From: an uncultured Bryobacteraceae bacterium
Lineage (GTDB): Bacteria; Acidobacteriota; Terriglobia; Bryobacterales; Bryobacteraceae
DNA length: 64,000 nt
Assembly: GCA_938027685.1 (NCBI GenBank)
Contig: CALJAM010000002.1
Location: 186,001 to 250,000 of the forward strand
Direction: 5' to 3'
A program made the translations under genes and the position numbers. The notes beneath the pieces were generated by a model. The model had not been told where the DNA came from, made no database searches, and was given only the letters and a program-made list of their open reading frames with translations. Numbering within the stretch: position 1 is the first letter of the stretch; each line of letters opens with the position of its first letter. Shown here in pieces: positions 35,421 through 47,000 of this stretch.

Positions 35421-36515
35421 TCACCCCTGCGCCTCCCTCTCTTCAGGCGGTTTCCACAACTCGAAGGCCGTCCGCGTCACCGGTGGGAACGGCAGTTTCA
35501 CCCGCTGCCCCGTGCGGGCCGAAGCGTAGGCGGCCAGCAGGATCTCCAGCACGGCACGACCGTCCTCGCCCGTCTCGCGGGGTGTGCGATCATCCGCCAC
35601 GCAGGCCACAAAGTGCTCGAATTCCTGCGGGAAGCCGTAATTCCAAATCTCATCGAACATCGTGAACGACCAGCCCCGCGTTTCGCCTGCCTTCTCCACT
35701 GCGTAGCCGTAACCGCGCCGACTGTAAGTGAGAATCGAGCTGCCTCGCAACAGATCCGCATACGCCACGCCTTCCGAGCCGTACACTTCTGCGCGATCGT
35801 CCATCCCGCCCGGCTTCGACCAGCTCTCCTCCGCCAGCCCCGTCGCGCCGCCCTCGAAGTTGACGATGATCACAGCGTTGTCGTCGCCTTGAGTCCTCTC
35901 GCCGTGCACGTACGTTCCTAACTGCGCGTAGACGTCGATCGCCGCGGGTTTGCCCAATATCCAGCGGAAGAACTCGAGGGCGTGACAGCCCATGTCAAAG
36001 GCCACGCCCCCGCCCGAACGCCTCACGTCCCAGAACCAGGGCGAGTGCGGCCCGTCGTGCTTCTCGCTTTGCTTGACCAGGTAGACGCGCCCCAGCGCCC
36101 CTTCTTCCACCAGCTCCTTGAGGCGCACGTACTTGGGCGCAAAGCACAGCTCTTCGGCGTACATCAGCTTCACGCCCGCCTCCCGGCAGGCCGCGATCAT
36201 GCGATCCGCCTCGTCCAGATTGAGCGCCAGCGGCTTTTCCACCACCACGTGCTTGCCTGCGGCCGCTGCATCCACCGTGGCCTGGCAGTGCAGATCGTTG
36301 GGCAGGCCCAGCACCACCATGTCCAGGTCCCTGCGCTCGAGCATCTCGCGGTAGTCCGCGTACCAGGACGCGACCCCTTGCTCGGCCGCCAGCCGCCGGG
36401 CGCCGCGTGGGGATGCGACGGCCACGACCTCCGCAGAGGGCACGCGTCGCAACGCCTCCAGGTGAATCCGGCTCACGAAACCCGATCCGATCAAGCCGAC
36501 CCGCACTTTCTCCAT
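35421..36515 (-). CDS. Gfo/Idh/MocA-family NAD(P)-dependent oxidoreductase
   Basis: The 364-residue protein has the dinucleotide-binding VGLIGSGFVSRIHLEAL at its N-terminus, the family motif VVVEKPLALN near residue 95 with the catalytic Lys, and the C-terminal alpha/beta domain with a GGGVAFDMGCHALEF segment. Members oxidise or reduce sugars, inositols and related compounds; the substrate is not predictable. The ATG at 36515 is preceded by GGGAGG and overlaps the end of the YfhO-type gene by 25 bases, so the two are co-translated. No signal peptide is present, in contrast to the related gene at 54966. Confidence 0.9.
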   Translation of the reverse strand: MEKVRVGLIGSGFVSRIHLEALRRVPSAEVVAVASPRGARRLAAEQGVASWYADYREMLERRDLDMVVLGLPNDLHCQATVDAAAAGKHVVVEKPLALNLDEADRMIAACREAGVKLMYAEELCFAPKYVRLKELVEEGALGRVYLVKQSEKHDGPHSPWFWDVRRSGGGVAFDMGCHALEFFRWILGKPAAIDVYAQLGTYVHGERTQGDDNAVIIVNFEGGATGLAEESWSKPGGMDDRAEVYGSEGVAYADLLRGSSILTYSRRGYGYAVEKAGETRGWSFTMFDEIWNYGFPQEFEHFVACVADDRTPRETGEDGRAVLEILLAAYASARTGQRVKLPFPPVTRTAFELWKPPEEREAQG

Positions 36516-38647
36516 GCCATCCTCCCGTCTTCTGGCTGTCCGCTGCGTCGCGCGCAGGCCCGCCTGGCCCCGCGCACCACGGCAGCGACCCAAAGACCCG
36601 CGGCCAGCGCGCTTAATGCGAGACCGTACCGGAAGATGCCGGGCTCGAATCGCATGCGCACGCGGTGCCTGCCCGCGGGCAGGAACAGGCCGCGGAAGGC
36701 GACGTTCGTCACATGCAGCGGCGTCGGTCTGCCGTCCACCCACGCGCGCCAACCCGGATACCACGTCTCCGAACTGACGAGGAACGCTTCCCCGTCCGCC
36801 TCTGTCTCCAGCAGCACTTCCCGATCTTCGTACCTGACCACACGCACGCAGCCAAATCGTCTCGCCGCCAGCTCTCGCTTCCCGGCGCTTTCCACCACCG
36901 CTTCCCGCGCGGGATCGAAGCCGCCCGAGCCCAGCCGCGCCAGCGCCTCCCTCTCGTCGCGGGCCCGCGCCACGCGACCCACCAGGAAAAACCGCGGCAG
37001 CACGCGCAGGTTCTCGTAGACCTGGTGACCGGGCAAATCGGCCACACGCCTCCATACGGGATGCTCCACCGCAGGCTCCTGCGTCGGAGCGTACGTCACC
37101 AGGTAACGAACGTTCAGCAGCGCGGGCAACGGCGAATCCAGATTCGCCAACTCCCAGTACCGCAACCACGGTCGGCCTTCGCCGAACAGTTTCCGCACCG
37201 CAAGGATCCGCGCCGGCGCCAAAGGGTCGTTGCCGCTGGCCGTGGGGATACCGGTCATGGGCGCGCTATTGGCCCATCGCATCGAGTCCCGGTAGGCCTC
37301 CACGCGGGCCGGCGGTACGCTTTGGTTGACCAGTTCCCGCAGTTTCTCGAGAGTTTCCGCGCTTCCTTCGAATTGCTGCGCGGTTGCCGCCGGTTCGTCG
37401 GCCACCCGCACCGTGTTCATGATGCGACCTGAACCGGCCCACACCAGATCCGCCGCGGTCACCGCCGTCAACGCGACAGGCAGCCACCGCAGCCGGATCG
37501 GACTCAACCGTTCGGCGCCTAACGCCGCCAGCGCCGCCAGACCCAGAAGGAACGCCGGCATCGCAAATTCGGCGTAGAGCGGTGACTTCAACCATGTGGG
37601 CAGAGCCAGGAAAACGGCGCGCGCCACGGGCGTACTCTCGCCCAGCATCCACAGCCCTAACGCCACGGTGACGATCACGAGCGGCGCACGGTAGCGCGAG
37701 CGGGCCGCCGCGGCGCCCGTCAACGCGCAAGCCAGGCCTGCCCAGCCGCAGTAGAGGTAAAGAAAGGTCGGGTTCCATTCCAGCCGATACTTGCTCAGGT
37801 CGAAGATATGGTTGTGATGCGGCGCCACCAACGAAAGCAGTCCCACCCAAGGTACCCCGCCGCCCGTACCCGCGTACTCGCCGCGCGCGTACGCGGTCGA
37901 AAGCCGCGCCGCTTCCATGGCAGGCAACAGCTGCACCCCCGCCAGACAGGCAGCCCACAGCCCGGCCGCAACCGTCCAGACCGTCAGCCGCAGCGGAGCG
38001 CGCCGCCACAGCGCTAAGACACACGCGAGCAGAAACGCGGAAACATATACGACGATCGTGACCGCAGGGAAACCGGCCAGAACAGCCATGGCGAGCGCTG
38101 CGGCCAATATTGCCATCCGACGGAGCCGTAAATTCTTGCTCAAGTCGATCACGCCGGCCCAGGCCAGCGGCAGCCACGCTGCGCCGCAGATCGCCCCCAC
38201 ATGCTGAGTCTGCGACGCAAAATAGCCCCCGAGCTCGAAGACCGTGCCGCCGAAAGTCGCTGCCGCGCGACTGGCCCCGAGGCGGCGGCAGAACCGGTAC
38301 GCGAACAGACCCGCCAGGAACACGTGCAGGACCACGTGCCACTCCAGAAATTCGAGCAGGTGCCTCCCCCCTGCCAGGTTGCTCGCTGCGATCGTCAACC
38401 ACGCCGGTGGATAGGCGAATTGCGTCTGGATGTTGGCGTAGAACGGCACGCCGCAGTAAGTGTAAGGGTCCCACAGAGGCAGCCTTCCTTCGCGGAGCGA
38501 GCGCGCCATGAATTCCGCCAACGGCAGGTGATAATCGCGGAAATCCCAGGGGATCGTCCATTCCCGCGAAAACAGCACGCGGTGATGAAATACCAGGACC
38601 CCCGCCAACAGCGCCAGACCGGGCAGCAGACGCCGGAAGGCACTCAG
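36491..38647 (-). CDS. YfhO-type multi-pass membrane protein (GT-C-like)
   Basis: About 718 residues with roughly 12 hydrophobic helices, an early PWDFRDYHLPLAEFMARSL loop, LPLWDPYTYCGVPFYANIQ and a C-terminal soluble domain (SSETWYPGWRAWVDG, FLPAGRHRVRMRFEP). This pattern fits the YfhO family, thought to act as lipid-linked sugar transferases or in teichoic-acid or other glycan modification. There is no ATG, GTG or TTG before the first helix; a CTG at 38647 forms CTGA with the stop of the DUF4832 gene, and a TTG at 38608 would cut into the helix. I use the CTG. The gene belongs to a minus-strand operon with the DUF4832 gene and the Gfo/Idh gene. Confidence 0.82.
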   Translation of the reverse strand: MSAFRRLLPGLALLAGVLVFHHRVLFSREWTIPWDFRDYHLPLAEFMARSLREGRLPLWDPYTYCGVPFYANIQTQFAYPPAWLTIAASNLAGGRHLLEFLEWHVVLHVFLAGLFAYRFCRRLGASRAAATFGGTVFELGGYFASQTQHVGAICGAAWLPLAWAGVIDLSKNLRLRRMAILAAALAMAVLAGFPAVTIVVYVSAFLLACVLALWRRAPLRLTVWTVAAGLWAACLAGVQLLPAMEAARLSTAYARGEYAGTGGGVPWVGLLSLVAPHHNHIFDLSKYRLEWNPTFLYLYCGWAGLACALTGAAAARSRYRAPLVIVTVALGLWMLGESTPVARAVFLALPTWLKSPLYAEFAMPAFLLGLAALAALGAERLSPIRLRWLPVALTAVTAADLVWAGSGRIMNTVRVADEPAATAQQFEGSAETLEKLRELVNQSVPPARVEAYRDSMRWANSAPMTGIPTASGNDPLAPARILAVRKLFGEGRPWLRYWELANLDSPLPALLNVRYLVTYAPTQEPAVEHPVWRRVADLPGHQVYENLRVLPRFFLVGRVARARDEREALARLGSGGFDPAREAVVESAGKRELAARRFGCVRVVRYEDREVLLETEADGEAFLVSSETWYPGWRAWVDGRPTPLHVTNVAFRGLFLPAGRHRVRMRFEPGIFRYGLALSALAAGLWVAAVVRGARRACARRSGQPEDGRMAWRKCGSA

Positions 38648-40044
38648 CGAACCACGATACTGCCCAGCGGGTACCATCCCTCGTTGTCTCGCCCCTCGAT
38701 GGCTATCTTGACTTTCGGCTGCCGGATGCGCGGATCGACCAACCCGATCGCGAGCTGGTATTCTCCCGCCGGCATTTCCGCAGGCAGGAACACCGCGTCG
38801 TCGTAAACGATATCGCCGGGCAGCCACTCCCGGATGTCGGCGTCGGTTTCCAGCACCTCGGTATGGCGGTCGTTCTTCAGGCGCAAGGCCAACGGAAAGC
38901 GACGATAACAGGGGGCCACACCCTTGTTCTCCCACCAGCTCGTGAATTCAAGTTTTCCGTGCCGTCGCACCTGCGCCGAATAGGTGAACTTGCGCAAGAC
39001 GAACCGGTATCCCATCTTTTTGAGCCACCGCTCGACCTGCGGCCGCCACTCCTCGGGCACCGGCGATGACTTGGCGTTGAAGGATGAAATGTGCCACTTC
39101 AGCGATTGATCGATGATGTAGTCGATATCCCAGCCCTGATTTTTCCAGTGCTGCATGACCCAGCACGCTTCGAAGGTCACCGGCGCCCGTTTCCACGCCT
39201 CCTGCATGCCGAATTTCACCAGGGCCTGCGGGTAGTAATCGAACATATGGTTCCAGGTCGGGCTGAACCCTCCCATGTCCCCCAGGCAATCCGCCCGCCA
39301 ACCGACCGCACGCCGCGAAATGCCGTAGCCGTTGGTCTTCTCGTCCGTAAGAAGCATGACCAGCGGCGTCTTGTGAAAGGCCTCGAGGTATGCATCCACC
39401 AGGGCCTCTCGCGTCTTCTGGCTGAGCAGAGCCGAACCCGCGCCTTCCCCCCAGGCGCCCACGATCGCCATGTCCACGCTCTCCAGATCCGGATGCCCGT
39501 CGTAACGTCTGCCCAGGGCGCGGATCATGCGCCCAAAATACAACGCATAGCGCGGATCCTCCGGATCCGTACGCCATTTCTTTTCAGGAAGGCGCTTGTT
39601 GCTCTCGTCGCCGACCATCGCCCGATACCAGTCCGGTACGTCGTTGTCATCACGCGTCCCGTAAGGCGCGATGCGCAGCATGAGGGTCTGCCCCCGCCGG
39701 TGCGCGGTCAGCAGCGCCTTGTCCAACATCTCCCAGTTGTAACGACCTTCCTCAGGCTCGACAAAGCGCCAGTAAACGCGAAAGTAGGCGATGGAAGTCG
39801 CCGGATAGTTCTTGTTCTCCAGACTACCCTTGAACTCTTGGTAGACGATGGGATATCCTTCGGTCCAACTTAGCCCGGGGTTCAGCTCGTCGCCGTTGAA
39901 ACGCTGGAAAGTCATGAAGCCGATGCCGGGGTTGACAAGGACCTCGTCGCTCTCCTTGGGCCGCACGGTGACGATCTTCTGCCCCGCTAGAGGAGTTAGA
40001 AGGGATGCGACGAGCAGAAGCGTACTCGGCGTTTGCAGTCTCAT
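38644..40044 (-). CDS. Exported DUF4832-domain glycosidase-like protein
   Basis: The 466-residue protein has a signal peptide (TLLLVASLLTPLAGQ). The body looks like a TIM-barrel glycosidase: NPGIGFMTFQRF, the FRVYWRFVEPEEGRYNW segment typical of beta-galactosidase-type barrels, LMLRIAPYG, and VDMAIVGAWGEG with a Glu that could be catalytic. The C-terminal part matches the DUF4832 beta-sandwich. The substrate is unknown. Its start lies 13 bases after the APC permease stop and its stop overlaps the YfhO start, so it is the centre of a permease-hydrolase-membrane protein-dehydrogenase operon. Confidence 0.75.
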   Translation of the reverse strand: MRLQTPSTLLLVASLLTPLAGQKIVTVRPKESDEVLVNPGIGFMTFQRFNGDELNPGLSWTEGYPIVYQEFKGSLENKNYPATSIAYFRVYWRFVEPEEGRYNWEMLDKALLTAHRRGQTLMLRIAPYGTRDDNDVPDWYRAMVGDESNKRLPEKKWRTDPEDPRYALYFGRMIRALGRRYDGHPDLESVDMAIVGAWGEGAGSALLSQKTREALVDAYLEAFHKTPLVMLLTDEKTNGYGISRRAVGWRADCLGDMGGFSPTWNHMFDYYPQALVKFGMQEAWKRAPVTFEACWVMQHWKNQGWDIDYIIDQSLKWHISSFNAKSSPVPEEWRPQVERWLKKMGYRFVLRKFTYSAQVRRHGKLEFTSWWENKGVAPCYRRFPLALRLKNDRHTEVLETDADIREWLPGDIVYDDAVFLPAEMPAGEYQLAIGLVDPRIRQPKVKIAIEGRDNEGWYPLGSIVVR

Positions 40045-40057
40045 GACGGCGTCTATT

Positions 40058-41396
40058 CTACCGGGTCCGCCCGCGGAAGAGCCGATGCGCCAGAGCTCCC
40101 GTCACCAGCACGAGCAGGCCGAAAAGAATGAAAGGAGCGCCCGAGGTGGCGAACACGTAGACCCATCCTGCGAAGGCAACCAAGGCCGGGAGCGGATAGA
40201 GCGGCATCCGGTACGGCAGCTTAAAGTCGCGTCGGCGCGTGCGCAGCCAAACGAGCGCGAAGATCTGCCCGATGAACTGGACCAGAATGCGCGCCGCCAA
40301 CAGGGCCTTCAACACCGTCTCCAGCTCCAGCATGGCCGCCGCGATCGAAAGACCGCCGATCACCAGCAGCGAGACGTGCGGGAACTTGCCCGTGGGGTGC
40401 AGCCGCGCAAAAACCGCGAAAAAGTTGCCGTCCCGCGCCGCCGCGTACGGGATCCGGCTGTAACCGAGCGTCAGTGCGAAGACCGAGGCGAACGCGCACC
40501 ACAGAATCAGCGCGGTGATCGCGGCGCCCGCCCATTCCCCGTACAGCCGCCGCATGCACTCGGCCACCACGAAGCGCGATGCCGCCGCTTCGCGCCACGG
40601 AACCACCGCGATGACGGCCAGCGTCATCAGTGTGTAGATCACCGCCACCGCCAGTACCGAGTACAGAATGGCCCGCGGGATCACACGCACCGGATCCCGT
40701 ACCTCGCCCCCCACGTAGCAGATGTCGTAGTAACCCAGGAAACAATACATGGCGATCAGGGTGGCGTTGCCGAGCCCCATCAGGAAACCCAGATTGAAAG
40801 CGAAAGCACCCGGCGGGAAATCGAAAACCCTGCCCGCGTCAAAGTTCAGCAGGCCGCTGGCAATGATCCAGCTCACCGTGAGCAGCATCCCCGCCCAGAG
40901 CACCACCGTGAGGCGGCCCACCGCCGTGATCCCGCGATAAAGCAGGATCACCACTAGGATGCCGAGCGCCGCCGAGACCAGCCGCACGTGCGAGGGTCCC
41001 ATCCCTGGGAAAAAGTACGCCAGATACTGCCCGAACCCGATGAATCCCGAGGCGATCTCCAGCGGCCCGCTCCAGATGAACTGCCAGATGAAAAGAAACG
41101 GCAGCAGCCTGGCGAGACTCGTGGCGCGAAACGCCTCGCGCAAGTACAGGTAGGTGCCGCCGGCGCCCGGCATGGCGGCCGCCAGCTCGCTCCACACAAG
41201 TCCGTCGGCCAGCGCCAGCACGGTGCCCAGCACCCAACCCAGCACCGACTGCGGACCGCCCATCGTAGCCAGCATCAGCGGGATCCGTGATGAACGGGCC
41301 GATCCCCACCATGTTGCTCATGTTCAGCGCGGTGGCCTGCACCAGCCCGAAGCCGCGCACCAGATCGCCTTCCCCCGGCCTCTGCTCGCCTGCCAT
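40058..41396 (-). pseudogene. APC-family amino-acid permease, interrupted by a one-base frameshift
   Basis: Two frames make up one permease. Frame A starts at the ATG at 41396 (DLVRGFGLVQATALNMSNM, then VGIGPFIT) and frame B carries the rest from 41281 down to 40058 (LMLATMGGPQSVLGWVLG onwards). Removing one G at 41285/41286 joins them into about 445 residues with 12 helices and the usual APC start. The body is well preserved, so the lesion is either recent or a sequencing error. APC permeases import amino acids or polyamines by proton symport; specificity is not visible. It precedes the DUF4832 gene by 13 bases. If real, the truncated frame from Met at 41275 would lack the first helix. Confidence 0.8.
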
Positions 41397-41443
41397 AGCC
41401 TGGTTCAGGCTACCACGTCCCAGGCGGCAAAAAGAGGTGCACG

Positions 41444-44088
41444 GTGAAGTCTTGGCTTGTCTTGTTGACTCTGTCGTCCCTGCTGGCCGGCGAGCGGCTC
41501 ACCCTGGCAGAGAACTGGTTCATGCAATCCTCGCGCAAGGTACGCCGGCCCGGCTCGGTTCTCTCGCAACCGGGCTATGCGCCTTCCGAATGGTACCCGG
41601 TTCGTGTGCCCACCACGGTCCTGGCCGCACTCGTCGCCAACAACGTCTATCCCGACCCCTACTATGGCCTGAATCTCAAGAGGATTCCCGGTTTCAAGGA
41701 GGGCCGCTGGCTCGTGATGCCGGAGGATAGTCCCTTCCGCCCTTCGTGGTGGTTTCGAACCGAATTCCAACTACCGGATTCCTGGCGAGGCAAGTACCTT
41801 CGTCTTCACCTGGACGGCATCAACTACCAGGCCAACGTTTGGCTCAACGGACGCAAGATCGCCGACGCAGAGCATGTGATCGGCATGTTCCGCCGCTTCG
41901 AATTTCCCTTGGGCGAAAACGTACGCTTCGGAGCCCCCAACGCTCTGGCCATCGAAGTCATACCGCCCGGATTGTTACCCAATCGTACTTACGGGACGAA
42001 ACAGATTCAGGCTACTACTGGTTGGGACGACCATAATCCCCAGCCGCCCGACATGAACCTGGGCCTGTGGCGCGACGTCTACGTTACAGCCGGCGGACCA
42101 GTCATTCTCCGTCATCCTTATGTAGCCTCTAAATTGGAGTTGCCCTCGCTGGCCTCCGCCGAGCTGACGATCTCGGTCGAGGTTACGAACCTGAGCGCCC
42201 GCGAGCTGACCGCCCAGGTCCGCGGTGAGATTGAGCAGATCCGTTTCGCTCAATCCCTCCGACTGGCGCCCGCGGAGACGCCCTGGTACGCTTTAGCCCC
42301 GACCGCTTTCCGCAGCTCCGCATGCGCCGCCCCAGGGTCTGGTGGCCCCATCCTCTCGGACCGCAGGAGCTCTATCTGTTGCGGCTTTCCGCGTGGACCG
42401 GCGGTGGGCTCTCCGACAGCGCCGAGGTGCGCTTCGGGATCCGCGACGCCAAAACCTACTTGAACGAGGAAGGCTGGCGGCAATACACCATTAACGGGCG
42501 CAAGGTTCTAATCCGCGGCGCCGCTTGGATGACTTGCGACATGCTGTTGCGGCTGGATCGTCGTCGCTACGAGGCCCTGGTCCGCTACGCGCGGGAGGCC
42601 AATCTCAACATGCTGCGCTCGGAAGGCTTCTCGATCCGCGAAACCGACGAGTTCTACGATCTCTGCGACCAGTACGGCGTCATGGTCACCCAGCAGTTGT
42701 TCGGACGCAGCATTCCCGACGAGGGGCTGGCAATCGCCTGCGTGAAAGACACCATTCTGCGCATCCGCAATCATCCGAGCCTCGTACATTTCCTCGGACA
42801 CGACGAAACGTTCCCCACTCCGTCGCTGGACAAGGCCTATCGAGAAATCATCGCCGAGTACACGCCCGAGCGCACCTACCAGCCGCATTCCGGCGCCTTT
42901 GACGTCAAGGACCGTTTCCAGACCGGCGGTACGCGCACGGGAACCCGCCAGCTTTGGACCTACGCCACGCCCTCGCATTACTACCGCAACAAGGAATCGG
43001 GCGCTTGGGGATTCGCCCAGTCGGGCGGCATCGGCGCAGTCGTCGCTCGTATGCCTTCCATGCGCCGGATGTTGCCGGAACGTGACCTCTGGCCTCCTTG
43101 GACGGAGGCCTGGTCTTTTCACACCGTCATCCAGGGCGGCCGATATTTCGACGCCTTCCTGAAGGCGATGGAGGCCCGCTACGGAAAACCTGCCGGCATC
43201 GAGGACTTCGTCATGAAAGCGCAGGCCATGAACTACGAGAGCGCGCGCGGCATGTACGAGGCTTACGCCCGGAACAAGTACTCTGCCACCGGCATCACGG
43301 CCTGGAAATTCAATACCGCTTGGCCTGCCTCGCCTACTTGGCAATTCATTGACTGGTATCTCATGGCCGGAGGCGCTTACTACGGCGCCAAGAAAGCCTG
43401 CGAGCCGCTGCATGTGCAGTATTCCTACGATGACCACTCGATATGGGTGGTCAACAGCTATTACCGGGAGTTCCGTGACCTGCAAGTCGAGGCGCAAGTA
43501 TTCGATCTTGCCCTGCGGAATCGCGCCGCCTTCAAAGCCGTGGTGAACGTCGGCCCCGACGGCAAAACGCGCGCCTTTTTCGTCCGATGGCCGCCCGATA
43601 TTTCCCGCACCTTCTTTCTCCGCCTGAAACTCACGGACTCCTCGGGCCGCCTCCTCTCCGATAACTTCTACTGGCTTTCCACCCTGCCGGAGATCCCGGC
43701 CGGCCAGGGTTCGCGCGGCGGCGTCTTCTACCTCGATACGAAATCCCATCCCGATTACACTGCACTGGCCGCTTTGCCGCCCGCGCAACTTAAGGTGCGT
43801 GCCGATTTTCGCCCGGAGGAGGCAGAAATCGCGGGTTGGGTTACGGTAGAGAATCCCGGCGACCGTCTGGCTTTTCTGGTCGAGCTGTCGGTGCTGGCAG
43901 GCGACGATGGCGAAGAGATCGCTCCCTGCTACTGGGAGGACAACTTCTTCAGCCTTTTGCCCGGCGAGAGCCGCCGGCTCAGCGTGCGTTTTCCGGCTGC
44001 TGAACTGCGCGGCGCGCGACCTGTGGTGAGCTTCGCCGCCTGGCCCGAGATCGGGAGGCGCACGAACGCCCGGCGCTCAGAACAGTAA
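41444..44088 (+). pseudogene. GH2 glycoside hydrolase (exo-beta-glucosaminidase-like), interrupted by a one-base frameshift
   Basis: A GTG start at 41444 with AGAGG ahead opens a frame with signal peptide, a GH2 sugar-binding domain (WFRTEFQLPDSWRGKYLRL) and an Ig-like domain. At 42281-42283 a run of three C needs a fourth to continue into the second frame (VRFSPDRFPQLR, VWWPHPLG). That frame then carries the catalytic barrel (LGHDE region near 42800; FNTAWPASPTWQ, CEPLHVQYSYDD) to 44088. The last motifs resemble exo-beta-D-glucosaminidase (CsxA) more than LacZ. Corrected, the protein would be about 881 residues. The end overlaps the convergent receptor gene by 12 bases. Conservation on both sides suggests recent damage or an assembly error. 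Confidence 0.8.
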
Positions 44089-47000
44089 CTTCAGACCGAG
44101 CTGGATCGTCCGCGGCCATTGCGTCTCGGCCGTGACCATGCCAAAAGCCGTGCTCGACGGCGTCGTGTTGGGCGCCGCGAACTGCGTGTGGTTGAACGCA
44201 TTGATGAATTCCGCCCGGAACTGCAACTGCATCCCCTCGCTGAGCGCCGTGTTCTTGATCACCGACAGGTCCCAGTTGTTCATCCCGTCCCCCCGGATCC
44301 CCGAAAAGCGCGTAGGGAAAGTGCGGATGTTGGATGCCAGTTGCTTCCGCGGATCCCGCTCGAAGCCGGCATCCACGTTGAACCAGCGATCCACCGTGCG
44401 CTGATTCTTGGGCAGCGGGATGTCTTTGAGGTTGCCGAAAAAGATGGCGTTTCCGAAGCCTAGCGCAGGCCCGCTCTGGCCTTGGTAAATGCCCTGCGCC
44501 TGCCAGCCGCTGATCAGCCTGCTGAGCGCCGGGTGAACGTTGGACCCCCACCGCTTGTTACGTCCGAAGGGTAGCTCCCACAGCCCCGTCACTGCGATCC
44601 GGTGCGTGCGGTCCTGGTCCGAGATCACACGCTCGGGAACCGGATCGGTCTCGTTCAGGTACCCGATCGCCTCCATAAACTTCGACCAGGTCCACGACAG
44701 CGTGAAAGTATAATCCTGCGCGAAGCGTTTCTCGAAACGCGCTTGCATGGAGTGATACCACGAGTATCCCTGGTTGCAGGCTGCAGTTACGGACGTAAAG
44801 TGCGGATAGGGACGCAGAAGCTGGGAACGCGCCACGTTGATCCCCGCCAGGGAAGTCTTGGGCAGCAGGGGATAGAACGGATTGCGCACCTGCGCCGCCA
44901 GGTAATCGATGGTGGCTTGGTCACGTACCGGCAACGTGCTCAAGTACCGGCGCGGGATAGGATCGTATTGACGACTGATGCGGATTTTCGTGCCCCGATT
45001 TCCCACATAGGCCACTTCGATCACCGACTGCATGGGCAGTTCGCGCTGGATGCCGAACTGCCAGCGCTGCATGTAAGGCGCGATCAGGTTTTCCTCGAAG
45101 TAGCTGATCCCCTGGCCCAGGAAGGTAGCCAGTCCCAGACCCGCGCCGACCGGCCGGTCCAGGCCCATCGGGAACGGATTGGTCAGATTGGCGATGAAGG
45201 TCTGACCGTTGTCCAGCGACGCGACGAAATCCGTATTTCGGCTGAAGCCCGCCTGATTGACGTGCTGGCGCGTGATGCCGAGCGGATCGAAGAAGATGCC
45301 ATAGCCCGTACGGATCACAGTCTTCCGCGTCCACGCGTATACCAGGCCGACTCTCGGCATCAGGTTATTCCGGTCGGTCCGCCAGAGCGTGCGCGGCAAG
45401 CCTCCTACGCCGGCAAAGGTCAGACCGCCGCGAACCCGGAACTGATCGGGCGGGATCTCGGGGATGGAATAGCGGGCGTAATTCGCCCTGGCCTCGGCTT
45501 CGATCGGGCTGGGAGAAACCGGGTCGAACCCCCGTACCGTCCGGTTGAACCTTTCCGTGAGCGGCTCCTCCAGCTCGTACCGCAGCCCGAGACTGAGGGT
45601 CAGATTGGCCGTGAGTTTCCAGTCATCCTGGAAGTAAAGCGACCAGGTCTTGGATTGCTCGGCGTACGAGTCGTTGATGGGGAAGTAGCCGCCGTCGGGC
45701 AGGCCGTACAGGAAGCTGGCAAGGCTCTGGCCCATCGGCGCCCCCGGCGAGGTGTCCAGCGGGCCGCGCGTCCATGTCGTCCCGAAGTTGAATGCTCCCG
45801 AGGATTGTCCGAAATTGAACGCATTCTCCCGGTAAACGCGGAAGCCGGCGCCCATGCGCATCGTATGAGCCCGAACCATGCGGGTGAAGTTCGCCGCCAG
45901 ATCATGAATGTCGTTGTGACGGAAATTGTACGTCCCGTCGGCCAACACCGCGTACTGACTGACATTGATGTAGGGCAGCTTCAGGCCCCGCGGGTCTACC
46001 TGCCGGATCTGCTCTATGAAGTTTGCGGAAAATCCGAGGCCCGCCAAATCCCATCCCATCTGCAACGGTTTCGTGCCTTCGATGAAGCGCGTGTAGCTGT
46101 AACGGGTGTTCAGCAGGAACTGTGGATTGAACAAATGGACGTCATCGAAAGCTAGGCCGCGGTTCTTGCGGTAGAAGTTATTGCCCTGTCCGTCCTTAAA
46201 ACGCCGATTGTATTCCTGCAGCCGATGGTTGAGATTGCCTCGCACAAAGAAGCGGTGCTTCTCGCCCAGGTTGTGGTCGATACGAAAAACATGATTGAAG
46301 TATTTGTCCCACTCCGGGCCGGGCGTGGTCCAGTTATTGCGACCGTCTGCGGTCCCCTGTTGATTGGGGGGATCCCAAAGGTCTGCGATCTTGCGCGCTA
46401 CCGGATTGATGCGTGCCGGGGGAATCACGTTGCCCGGCAGAGGATCGCGCCGGTAGCGACCGCCGGCCTCCGGCCGTGTGGTGAAGGGGTCGTAAATCTG
46501 GTACTGGGGACCCAGTGCAAGCAGCTGGGAGAAATCGCCCCTCTTCTGGGCTTCCGTCGGTACGGCCGTCGTGTAGGTGCCGCGCGGATCCGAACCGTGA
46601 ATCCCTTCGTAGCCGTACATCCAGAAGGTGCGGTTGCGGCCGTCGAACAGTCGCGGCAAGTACACGGGACCGCTGGCCGATCCGCCCCATCGGTTCTGCC
46701 GGATCACCGCCTTTGGGAGCCCCGCCCGGTTAGAGAAGAACTTATTCGCGTTGAGTTTGGGGTTTTGCAGGAAGTGATAAAGCTGCCCGTGTAAGGCGTT
46801 GGTTCCCGCTTTCAGGCTCACGTTGATCGCCGCCCCCGGGGTGAAACCGTAACTGGCATCGAAGGTGGCAGTCTGGATCTTGAACTCTTCCACGACTCCC
46901 GGCGGCGGTACATAGGCCACGGCCGTGCGCTGGATGTTCGGCGCACCGTCCAGCATGAACTCGTTCGAACCCGTCCGAGTCCCGTTGACCGCGATCGAAG

